From Nymphaea colorata (Eukaryota > Streptophyta > Magnoliopsida > Nymphaeales > Nymphaeaceae), in contig NC_045148.1 in NCBI RefSeq assembly GCF_008831285.2, positions 16,904,802 to 16,968,801 on the forward strand: a DNA stretch of 64,000 nt. Reading direction: 5' to 3'. The notes beneath the pieces were generated by a model, which was not told the DNA's origin, did not search any database, and worked only from the letters and a program-made list of their open reading frames with translations. The position numbers and the translations under genes were made by a program. Shown in pieces: positions 21,889 to 32,175 of this stretch (the first letter of the stretch is position 1; the number at the start of each line of letters is the position of its first letter).

Positions 21889-22285
21889 GTCAATTACCTC
21901 GGCCCTTTATCAGGTTGAGTTGAAGGTCGACTTCATCAGCTCCATCAATGGCCAAATCGAGAACCGGGTGAACGGCAGGTCTGAAAGGGGAATGCCCAAT
22001 GCAAAGGGTCTGTTTCTCTGTCTTCTTCGAAGTTGGCACGCCCACAATGTTCTCCAATTTGCCCTGTTTCAGAAGCTCACCAATCCGATCAATAGCATAG
22101 GCAGCAGTTAAGCCAGTGCCTAATCCTAAAACCATGCCACTCTCAACAAACTCAACAGCCTTATAAGCTGCAATTCGCTTGAGATCATTTTCTGTAAGAA
22201 CAGGAACAACAGAAATAGAGGAAGAAGATGGAGTTATCATTGCGAATTTCTCCAAGTAGAGGAAGGGTGAGCAGGGTACGGCCAT
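21889..22285 (-). pseudogene. ribose-5-phosphate isomerase (RpiA type), 5' part only
   Basis: The minus-strand protein opens MAVPCSPFLYLEKFAM and then matches plant cytosolic-type ribose-5-phosphate isomerase: LTENDLKRIAAYKAVEFVES, GMVLGLGTGLTAAYAIDRIG (usual GLGTGSTA, so Ser to Leu in the substrate-binding loop), NIVGVPTSKKTE, HPVLDLAIDGADEVD and NLIKGRG. The enzyme interconverts ribose-5-phosphate and ribulose-5-phosphate in the pentose phosphate pathway. After KGRG the sequence goes to a stop, and the catalytic remainder (about half the protein) is not found in the 1 kb downstream. A few residues are also missing before HPVLDL. The stop lies in a GTAATT that could be a donor, but no matching second exon is seen. 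Most likely a truncated gene copy. Confidence 0.8.
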
Positions 22286-22750
22286 TTCTACATCAGAAAG
22301 ATGTTTAGGAAGCGACTAGTAATAGAGTTTAAAGGGAATCAATCGCAAATAAGAAAAGCCAACGCAAGACAATCAAATACAACTATAAAAGAACCAAGAA
22401 AGAACAACTTTGCTAAGTGGATTGATATGGAGTATAAAACTAGTATAAATGTCCAAAAAGGCAGAAGAATCCCAATTAAAGGGGGAGGGGGGAACTCCAA
22501 CAATATGGTCCAACCAAGGTTAGAGCTTAGCGCAATAAGCTAAAGAAGCAGTGGAAAATGGCAAATTACCAGCACCTACAAGCCACTGATTACTAAAAGC
22601 AACCAGAATTAACTTTTTCCGTCGAACCCTCCCAAAAGAAAAGATGAAAGCAAAATAAATGGCTATCCAGTTGGGCCTCTCAAGAGGTCTAGCCGAATCT
22701 GAAAGAACGATCCTGAGCAGATTAAACACCGAGGAAAGAAAAAGTTCCCC
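22286..22750. other. spacer between the isomerase fragment and Gypsy debris
   Basis: No gene recognised. A minus-strand acceptor-like CTGATGTAG lies just upstream of the isomerase ATG and could be the end of a 5' UTR intron. Confidence 0.35.
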
Positions 22751-23035
22751 ACTCGAGCTGCTCGAAATTATCTCCAAAGATCTTGGCATCATTTGGGGAA
22801 GGATCCGTGCGGATTGTGGAGGAGCTCCTAGGCGACGCCACCTAGCCGCCGGTGCATTTGGTGAGTCAGCCTCGTCCCTACAATTGAGGTAAGTGGATCT
22901 CATCCTTTGGCCCTTCGCAATCTCCACCTTACATCCTCGCCAAGTGGCAAAGATCTAGAGCATTAGAGAGAGAGCAAGTGGAGTAAGCACACCCCTTTCC
23001 ACAATTGTTGCTAGTGGCCCACATTTGGTGGGACT
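22751..23035. repeat. LTR fragment nearly identical to 26718-27002
   Basis: From ACTCGAGCTGCTCG to CACATTTGGTGGGAC the two blocks differ at only a few positions by eye (for example CCTCGTCC/CCTCATCC, ATCCTTTGG/ATCATTTGG, CCACCTT/CCATCTT). Here the block joins directly to Gypsy pol; at 27003 it continues as LTR. Confidence 0.9.
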
Positions 23036-23610
23036 TCTCTACCATGGAGATGTGCCTGCCTAAAGAGGGTGGAGGAGAGGAAGTTGTGCTAAGGGCAGTT
23101 GATCCTAGTTTGGCGCCCAAAACAGCGTTGAAGGCTATAGCAGTCCAGAGTCTAGCAGCTTGGTTAGTTTCAGTGACAGAGGAAGTTGTCACTCAAGAAG
23201 GGTCAGAGGAGGAAGTACCCGGGCAGATTAAGGAAGTGTTGGATGAGTTCAAGGATATATTTGAGGAACCTAAAGGACTCCCACCACCTCGGTCATATGA
23301 CCACAGGATCGTATTGACCAACGGCACAGAGCCTATTAACGTGCGCCCGTACCGCTATGGGTACGCTCAAAAATCTGAAATTGAGCGATTGGTCAAAGAA
23401 ATGCGAGAGATCAATATCATTCGGCCCAGTTCTAGTCCCTTCTCATCGTCAGTCCTTCTCGTCAAGAAAAAGGACCACACATGGAGATTCTGTGTGGATT
23501 ACAGGGCATTAAACAAAGCTCTAGTCAAGGATAGACATCCAATTCCTGTTATTGATGAACTTCTGGATGAGCTATCAGGAGCTCGCATATTCTCCAAGCC
23601 ACGGATCTCT
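23036..23610 (+). pseudogene. Ty3/Gypsy pol fragment (protease-RT linker and start of reverse transcriptase)
   Basis: The plus-strand frame reads [51 protein letters not shown], then [20 protein letters not shown] and [20 protein letters not shown], all typical of the N-terminal third of Gypsy reverse transcriptase. It breaks off at [10 protein letters not shown], exactly where the conserved LDLRSGYHQI-type motif should follow, and the next bases are unrelated. The catalytic YxDD is therefore absent. Confidence 0.9.
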
Positions 23611-26600
23611 TCTTCTCCGTCTCACATTTGGGGATTTTCGGTGCACCTTGCTGGAATTCTTCAAGCAGCAGCAGCTAAACCCGACGGTATTCTTCTCTCT
23701 TAGCCTCAATTTCTTCTCTTCTTCCTCAATCATTCAGCCGAAGGGTTAGCCATATGAAGAACACCCAAGCGTCCGGCGCAAGGTGCTTCTTCCCTAGGAT
23801 TTGTTCCCCACGTCTTCACCAGCGATAGAAGTGCAGCCTCCACGTCTCCACCCGTGAAGGTTAGAGGCCTCTTCGTACCGGGAAGACTTCACACGTCTAG
23901 GCGACTCGAAGCGTGAAGTGTCATTTCAGATTCGGACTTTTGGACGTAAGCGTCCATAACACGAGTGTAGGTGCGTGTAACGACGTTGAGAGAGTTTAGG
24001 GAAGAGTTCGGCCTAGGGGACTTCTTACTGGAATAACAGCCGGCAAGATAGCTTTTCCCACGGTGGAAACCTTCTTTAAACTTGCTTTTACGAGTCACGA
24101 ACCTCCATCTTGTTATTGTCGTTCTATTCCATTAGTCTAGTTCGATTTGTTTGAGTTTATTGAGCCAAAGAAGTCCAGATTTAGCCACTGCCTTGCCCTT
24201 CCTCTTGCTGGTCGAAATCAGAAAGAAAAACAGAAAAAAGGGCGAGAAAGATTAGAAAGAAAACAAAAGAAGAAAAGAAAAAGAAAAACGCCCGATTGAA
24301 AAATCAAAGCAAAAGAAAGACATGATTGGCAAGAGGACTAGGCGCGGCCAGTTCTGGAATTGGCCGGAATTGCCCAAATCCGGCCACTGCTGCATTGTTT
24401 CCGGCATAATTCCGGCCAGGGCAGTAAGTGTTCGAGTTATCCATTTGTGCATTTGGGAGATTTCGGCTTCAATTGGGGAAATCCGGCCTCATTTGAGAAA
24501 AGCACTTTTGCGTCGCCACATTTTGGGATTCCTCATTTGTCTCACCCAAATCGGTAAGTGATTGCTTGACTTGGGCCTTTCGCCACCTCCACCACACATC
24601 TACACACGTTGCGTGATCTGGAAGCACTTGAGAGAACCTTGGAATGAAATCCTCCCCTCCCCTAGCTGGCAGCTAGTGGATCACATTTGGAGGGGGCGAT
24701 ATCACTTTTGGGAGATATTCTAGGAGTGAGAATCCTAAAAGCTAGGATCCTCTCCTACCTTGTTGGAGTTTCAGCCATCGTAGCTTGCCACCTAGCCTTC
24801 ACTTTAGCTAGGAACCTTCCCAACCACCCACCTCAGCAACCAACCCGCCACCTCACCTAGCCACCTCACCGAGATCCCTAGCCTCTCTCCCACTTACTTG
24901 GGAGATAGCCTTTCTAGAACGCCACCTCGTCTAGTATCTTGGAGTACGATTCCCTTGTGGAATATCCTCCACATTCCTAGCCACTCCTCTCTCTATCGAA
25001 TTACCCTAGGCCCACCCGAACTCACCTGGTTACTGCCTTAACCAAACCCCATTCCCATTTCCCATTTCCCCTAAACCGAGTTGCCTAAACCTACCCTAAC
25101 TACTTTGTAGGAACCCACATTGGAGACCCTTCCCTACACCCGGTCAACCTAAGAATTGAACCGTAGGACCCCCTTGGCCTACTCTACCCTTAACCTAGCT
25201 TACTGGCCGAACCCAGCACGGGCCCACCTGGTCCCACCTGGCCCGAGCCCACTCAGTCCAAGTCCCGCACCTAGTTGGTTCCAGCCTTAGCGCCAAGGAA
25301 GACCGCGGCATTCTTGGTCGCATCCTTGAAGTCCTTGGAACCGGCGGGCCTTGTTCCAGCATTTTCCGGTGACCTCCGGCCACCTCTGCTCTTTTTCCGG
25401 TGACTCTCCGGCGTGAAATCCAGAAGGTCCCCAAGACAGCCAGCAAGGCGTTGAAGCGCTCCTAGGCGTTTCCGGCGAGGTGATCCTCCTTCACGCGTCT
25501 CTTGGAGCGGCTTGCCTTCACACCCGGCGTCTTCTTCTTTGGAGTTCCAGCACGACGCCAGCCTTTTTCTTCGTGTTGCTGATAGTCCTCGAGTGTGGAA
25601 TCTCACCTCGAGGCGTGTGACCGCTTAGCCAAGCTAGCCTTAGCCGGTACCCTCTACCCCTCTCTTTAGAATCGTGGGAGGAAGCATTTTATTTCTGCAC
25701 TTTGATTTCAGCCCGACCTTGGGGTCGTAGTTGTGCATAGAGGGACCTCCGCGGCACTGCGCCAAGGACACGACCTCGTGCCGACATTAGCCTCCTACGG
25801 GTGGGTGTGGTTTGTGCGCTTAGGCATGGTTTGCATGGTTTGCTTGAGTGAGTTTGAGTACTTTCTACATATGTATCGCTTCCGCTTGTATTAGCCTCAC
25901 AGCTTTTAGATTTGTGTAGTAGGTTTTGCTTGGATTTGGGATTAGCCATTCTTGTATTCCACTGCCTATTTGGGATTTTTAAGTCGGGGTCCTGTCCGAC
26001 TGGGTAGTGTCTCTGTATTTAATTTGTTTAGAAAAGTCTTCTGGTTGGTCCAAGGTGATCGTGGGGGTAGGCACGGCCGTTGGCTTCAGACTTTGGTCGG
26101 CCACGGGCAATACCCTACCAATTTGGTATCAGAGCGACACAGCTCCACGAACGACAGATTTCAGATTTCAGGATTAAAGCAGAAGACACAGCGACAGATT
26201 TTAAGATTTGGTGTTTTCAACGTGGTTAGACGTCGCCCGTAGTTTCAGCCATGACCCGTAGTTTCAGCCGTGACCCGATTTAGGAAGACACGCTCCCGGT
26301 TTCAGCCGTGACCCGTAGTTTCATTCTCCGATGAAAGCTTTTCCCAAATCCACTTTTACGACTCACAAGGGATCCCTTGGAGTTCTCGAGCTAGTTTTGA
26401 TTTGATTTTAGTTCAATTCCGTGTGATTGGAGACCCCCGGCCAGAATTCTGTAATCTGGTTCAGCTGGTCCCCTTGCCGTGAAAAACAGAAAGAAAAGTG
26501 AAAAAGAAAGATAGAAAAGAGGTGAGAAAAGAAAGAAAACAAAAAGAAAAGAAAACGCCCATAAACAGAATTGAAAAACGGCAAGTTCGGTTCACTTCGG

Positions 26601-28629
26601 TTCGTTTTAGGGGCTGGTCGGAATTGGGAATTTTCGACCACCGCTGCTATCTTTCCGGCGTTCAATTGGCAAATTCCGGCCAACATTTGGGGGAATCCAG
26701 CCACGTTCTCCAGCTGGACTCGAGCTGCTCGAAATTATCTCCAAAGATCTTGGCATCATTTGGGGAAGGATCCGTGCGGATTGTGGAGGAGCTCCTAGGC
26801 GACGCCACCTAGCCGCCGGTGCATTTGGTGAGTCAGCCTCATCCCTACAATTGAGGTAAGTGGATCTCATCATTTGGCCCTTCGCAATCTCCATCTTACA
26901 TCCTCGCCAAGTGGCAAAGATCTAGAGCATTAGAGAGAGAGCAAGTGGAGTAAGCACACCCCTTTCCACAATTGTTGCTAGTGGCCCACATTTGGTGGGA
27001 CGATCTCCTTTTTGGGAGATTCTTTTGGAGATTCAATCCCTCTCTTTTTGGAGTGTCCCACATTTGGTGGATTTGGCCACCATTTGTAAATATTATAGAG
27101 GATTGAGATCCCAAATAGCTAGGTAGAATCCCACGTTTTAGGATTTAGAACCCTCCTAGTTCCGCCACTTGTCCCTCCCTCAGCCTCGTCACCACCTTAG
27201 CCAACTACCCAAGGCCAGCTCGCCCCTCCACCTCACCATTTGCCTATCCTCTCTCCTATTCAATTGGGAGATAGCCTCTACAGGTCACCACCTAGCCTTG
27301 AATCGTGGAGATCAATCTCATCTGGAATCTTCTCCAAGATCATAGCCACTCACCTCACTAATCTGGACGCCACCTCACCCCACCTTCATCGTCCACCTAG
27401 CCTCTCTCCTATTTCCTTGGGAGATAGCCCACTTCGAGTCGCCACCTCGCCCAAACAATTTGGAGATGAATTCCACCGTGGGACCTCCTCCACATAATTG
27501 GCCACCATTTCCCTAAGTCGAGCCTACCTAGTCCACACTTGAGTTACCTCAAGTCACCACAACCCATTTCCATTTCCACTCAATCTAGGCGCCTAAACCT
27601 ACCCTAGCTACTTTGTAGGGACCCACGATTTAGGCCCTTCCCTTCACCAGGTCAACCTAGGATTTGAACCTTAGGTCCCACCTTGCCTAACCTTCCATTG
27701 ACCCAGCTCATTGGCCGAACCTAGCCCGAGCCCACCTGGTCCCACCTAGCCCGAGCTCACCCTGTCCAAGACCTGCACCTAGTTGGTTCCAACCCTAGTC
27801 CACAAGGAAGTCCGCCTAGTGCATCCTTGAGAGTCTTGGAACCGGCGGGTCTTGTCCCAGCCATCTCCGGCATCCTCAGGCCGCCGCCGGCCACCTCTGC
27901 TACTTTTCCGACGACTCTCCGGCGTGGATCCCAGCAGGTCCCCAAGTCAGCCAGCAAGTGCATGGAGAGCTCCTAGGCGATTTCAGCAAGGAGATTCCTC
28001 AATCGCGCGACCCTTGGAGCGCTCTCAACCACCGGCCGGCGTCTTCATCATTGGATCCACAGCCCTACGCCAGCCTTTCCTCTTGTGTTGCTGTTAGTGC
28101 CCGAGTGTGGAATCTCACCTCGTGGCTTGAGACTTGATTCGCCAAGCTTGCCTTGGCCGGTACATTCTCCCCCTCTCTTTAGAACCGCGGGTGGGAGTAT
28201 TTGTTTTCGTATTTGTTTTCAGCCCGGCTTCGGCCCTCGTTGTGCGAAGAGGTACCTCGGAGGCTCCAAGCCGAAGACACGCCCTCTAGCCAACCTAGCC
28301 TCCTACGGGTGGGTGTGGTTTGATTCGATTAGGTTTGGTTTGATGGTTTGTTAGAGTAAGTTTTGAGTGTTTTCATCAAATGTATCGCTTTCGCTTGTAC
28401 TAGCCTCACAGCTTTTAGTCATTTATAGTAGGATTTGCTTGGGTTTGGGATTAGCCATTCTTGTATTCCGCTGCCTAATTGGGATTTTTAAGTCGGGGTC
28501 CTATCCGACTGGGTAGTGTCTCTGTATTTAATTTGTCCTAGGAAAGTCTTCTGGTTGGTCCAAGGTAATCGTGGGGTAGGCATGGCCGTTGGCTTCAGAC
28601 TTTGGTCGGCCACGGGCATGACCCTACCA
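23611..28629 (+). mobile_element. Gypsy-like LTR pair with a very short interior (non-autonomous or collapsed)
   Basis: Two long, diverged direct copies: roughly 24040-26120 and 26320-28629. Shared landmarks are the A-rich tract then CGCCC (24290/26555), ACTTTGTAGG (25102/27613), TCCTACGGGTGGGTGTGGTTT (25791/28301), and a 3' end TCGGCCACGGGC...CCCTACCA (26120/28629). Directly after the first copy is a tRNA-Met primer site, TGGTATCAGAGC at 26124-26135. Only about 200 bp separate it from the second copy, with no gag or pol. I could not fix the left end (LTR start and target duplication). It could be a non-autonomous element of the LARD/TRIM kind or a deletion product. Confidence 0.75.
26124..26135 (+). 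promoter_or_regulatory. primer-binding site (initiator tRNA-Met) of the Gypsy-like element
   Basis: An exact TGGTATCAGAGC three bases after the LTR end CCCTACCA. This identifies 26120 as the 3' end of the 5' LTR and the plus strand as the element's sense strand. Confidence 0.88.
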
Positions 28630-30160
28630 AGAGGAAGAGACACACAAACAGGAAGGGCCTCAATCCAAGGGACAGGTTTCAGTCAAAAACCAAGAAAAAG
28701 TAATCAATAAAACTCCAAAAAGGGCAGCATGGCGGCATCCACCAAAATGCTAAATGCCTGGAGAGTAAGACCACCTAGGATCTGTCTTCAATCCAAACAA
28801 CAGCAAAGGATTACCAGGAACTTGGAGAAGGAGATGAAACTTTACGTAGGTGCTTCGTCCACGGAAGCACCTCTGTTCATGGGTTTCAGACTATAAAAGG
28901 AATAGAGTGGGTGAAGGACGAAGAACAAGAAAGAAGACATTGTGGACCTGTGACATGACAAGTAAGCACGACCAAACACATGTACATGCTTAAATTAAGA
29001 GAAAAACATTTTTAGGTATTCCTTGTTTTGCATTTAAATCTGAACATACTATCGGCGATGGTCAATGGCGTGTTTCGACGATGGAGAAAAGTTTAAAGGC
29101 GGTCTACTGCGCCACACTCGACTCTTCGTTTCTAAGCTATTGCCTAATTTAGGCCTGAACACAACACAAGCCAAGGCGAGCTCCAGCTCGAGGAACTCAG
29201 CTGAACCTTCGAGTTAAGCTCCACAAAACTGGTCGAGGTCGACTCAATGGGACAACATCGAGCTCAAGTTCGGCTCGATAGACTTGTTTCTTTTAAATTT
29301 TAAATGTTTTGGCCCGACTAATGGAGCTTGTTTGAAGATCGTTTAAACCAGATTGATAAAGCTTGTTAACTGGTTAATACAGTGAACAAGCTCAGTTTTG
29401 GTTACTTTTAGGGAAATCAAAGAATCAGGATTTACATGATGAAGGGTACATGACCTGAACAGAGTCAAAATTAAATGAGCAAAGTTCAGTGAACTCTAAC
29501 TTGACTGGACTAAATAAACGAGTTGAAACATGTACTCGAGCTCGACTCATTTACTGGAAGAACCAGCTTGAGCTCGAGTTGGAATTGAGCTTTAATGAGC
29601 GAGTTTGGGTTACCGGGCTCGTGGTTTAGCAACTCGACTCATCTCGTTTAGGCCCTCTCTCTCTCTCTCTCTCCCCTTGCTTAATGAAAATTTTCTATAT
29701 GTAATTAAGTGATAACAATTTTTTTCCAATAAAATTAATCACGAACTCTTGCTTTGCCTTTGGTACTCTGGTTGGTATATCGATAGTGTGCAAACTAAAA
29801 AATGTAGTCCATTTGCAATGTTAATGTTGCTGTTACCGTCTGAATACTGACAATGAACAACTGAGACATGGATGGGTCATGGGAAGTATGCATTTCGTTG
29901 ATTGGAGGTCAACCTTTAACTCCATCGCCTGTTATTCGCTGCATCAGGCAGCTTGTCTATATTGTGTTGGACTGGCGTAGCTGCCACCAATATACGCGTC
30001 TTTTGAGAAAGATTTGGGTCGAATTCCTGAAAATTATGCAGTAACTTGAGTTATTAGTTGATGTCTTCATAGGTGGACAGGCTGAGCATGATCTCTTTGA
30101 TCTCTAAAGTTGAGCAAAAGCAGGAAACCACAGTTCCACAGAATTTTCTTCCACCAAGGA
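28630..30160. other. spacer with one probable hAT-like relic
   Basis: No convincing gene. A short frame from ATG at 28730 is not recognisable. The stretch 29150-29655 is treated separately. A CT microsatellite lies at about 29656-29672. Confidence 0.45.
29150..29655. mobile_element. probable hAT-like non-autonomous relic, GAGCTCG-rich
   Basis: The left end reads TAGGCCTGAACAC and the right end, inward on the opposite strand, GGGCCTAAACGAG; the arms are full of CGAGCTCGA-type motifs, as in the better-defined element at 35150-35805. No clear target duplication could be assigned, so the boundaries are approximate. Confidence 0.5.
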
Positions 30161-30164
30161 AAGA

Positions 30165-30520
30165 GTATATCTAGCGTTATCTATTTGGATTTATTTAAAA
30201 GAGGAAAGAGTGGGAAGAAGTATTAAAGAAATCTGAGAACCCACTTTCCAGACCTTGGCCAATGACGATTTCATAAATCGTACCCAGTGATAAACGGAGA
30301 ATATGAGGTTGGATTTTTTATTTCTTATTTTTGTTGGATGTTCATTTCACTAGTTCACGTTTGCAGAAAGTAGAAAATCAATGACTAGATAAAAACATTT
30401 GTTTCAGCTGTTTAATAAAAAAATTAATCATGTAAAGCAAGAGAGGACACTCAGCCACCGACCTCGTGATAGAAATCTGAGCTCCTGACTATGAAAATGC
30501 TCAGGTCAGTTCTAATCTGA
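30165..30520 (+). pseudogene. dispersed copy of the SGF11 5' end (5' UTR intron end and exon 1)
   Basis: This resembles 42590-42960 in the same orientation over about 350 bp: AGGAAAGAGTG, AATCTGA, GGTTGGATTTTTTAT versus GGTTGAATTTTTGTT, TTGGATGTTCATTT, a kept acceptor (GTTTCAG/CTGTT at 30407 versus GTTGCAG/CTGTT at 42837), AAAGCAAGA, and the exon-1 region itself (30475-30504, AGCTCCTGACTATGAAAATG). The SGF11 ATG is ATC here and 12 bp of exon 1 are missing, so it cannot encode the SGF11 N-terminus. Exons 2 and 3 have no copy nearby. It lies just beyond the 3' end of U1-70K. Confidence 0.8.
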
Positions 30521-31026
30521 GTAACAAACCCCAGCTACCATAACCATCTGATATCTCCAGGTAGAGGATTACGGGCTCACGACAATCTGCGGAGACCAAT
30601 AACTTGAGTTTATTAGGCATAAAACAAATTTCCCGCAAGTCCTTTTCATTCGCCTCCACATACCAGCTGTCGAACCCTGAACGTTCTGCCACAAGGCCAC
30701 GGGCAACCGGTAGTCCGGTATACGTCCTTAAGAGGAAAACACAAGGACAATAGTGATTTTATAGTACCATATCATCATCAAAACAGCAATAGTATTGCTT
30801 ACAGTGCTCAAAAGAGATAACAAAACCATTACGCAAATTATCTAGTTTACCCACCTAACATCACCAACCACAGACAAGGAAAATAACCAGCCTTTTCGAG
30901 AGGCCGAATCCTCAAAATACATTCAGCTACACCTGGAAACAGTTAGACTGCAGGCACGAGATGGACGTTTCCAGGAAGAGGGAGAGAGGGACAGCTTAAC
31001 CTTGCCACAGCTTACAATCAGCAGTC

Positions 31027-32141
31027 TCACTCGGGTCTCTCGTCATGGTCATATTTGCGATCCCTATCAGGAGACCACTCACGCTCATCTTGTCCAAACT
31101 CCCCCTGCTCGTACCTTTCATGATCAAGATCATGACCATAATGCTCATCAGCATGGCCGGGCTCAACACGTGCATAGCGTTCATGTCCATGGTCATTCGA
31201 AACATCATACTTCTCAGCTGGTTGAATAGACCCAAATCGATCATGCCCATGCTCAGGCACCACATGTTGCCCATAATCATTTTTCATTTCCCTAGGCTGC
31301 TCATAATCCCGATCAAGTTCGCCATGCTCATAATCCATATCTCTATCTCTATAATGTTCACGTTCACGGTCTCGGTCACGGTCATGCTCCCGGTCACGGT
31401 CACGCTCTCTATCACGATCACGATCACGATCTCGACCACGATGGGAACGGTCACGGTCGCGGTCACGATCATGATCACGGCCACGATCCCTCTCTCTCTC
31501 CCTGTCTCGGTTTCGATCACGGTCTCGATGATGCCTATCTTCCTTGACATCACGATCTCTTCCTCTCTCATGTGAGCGTTCACGGGACTTCTCTCTTCCT
31601 CGCTCCCTATCCCTCCCCCTTTCACGAGACATTTCCCTGTCACTGTTTCCAAATTATCAGCAATCAAAATGCAGCTTGAAGAAAATTGAGAAAAAAAACT
31701 GCAAGAAGCAAAAAAGGAGTCATAGGCTCATAGCTTACCGATCTAAGACCCGATCTTCTCTAACTCTTGGTTCCTCAGACCGCCGAGCACCTCCGGCTGA
31801 GATCTGCTGAGGCTCTCTATTTATGAGAAGACATCATAAATCAGTGTTTTTCCCTTGAATCAACTAAACCAAAATTGAGTTGTAAATTAATTGGATAGAA
31901 CCAGGGAAACTAGAAGAAGGTATTCAATCATACGTCCACCAAGAACAATAAAGTTCGACTTATTAGCAGAATGCCAACTTCAAGAAATAGATGATGGGAA
32001 AGAAAATCATTAAGCAGCTAAAATGTACGTTAATCATGGGGCCCATGATTTCAATTTTCATGGCCATAACAACTTACAGTATTTTGTGCATGTGAATGCA
32101 TCCACTGTGCTTTGTGTGTGTGTGTGTGTGGATAGATATAG

Positions 32142-32175
<34 letters not shown>

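Noticed and set aside
22520-22927. Minus-strand ORF repeated at 26607-26894
   Set aside because: The identical peptide appears because the LTR block is duplicated; it has no domain and runs antisense to the element.
31045-31575. 176-codon plus-strand ORF
   Set aside because: It is the antisense shadow of the Arg/Asp-repeat exon of U1-70K.
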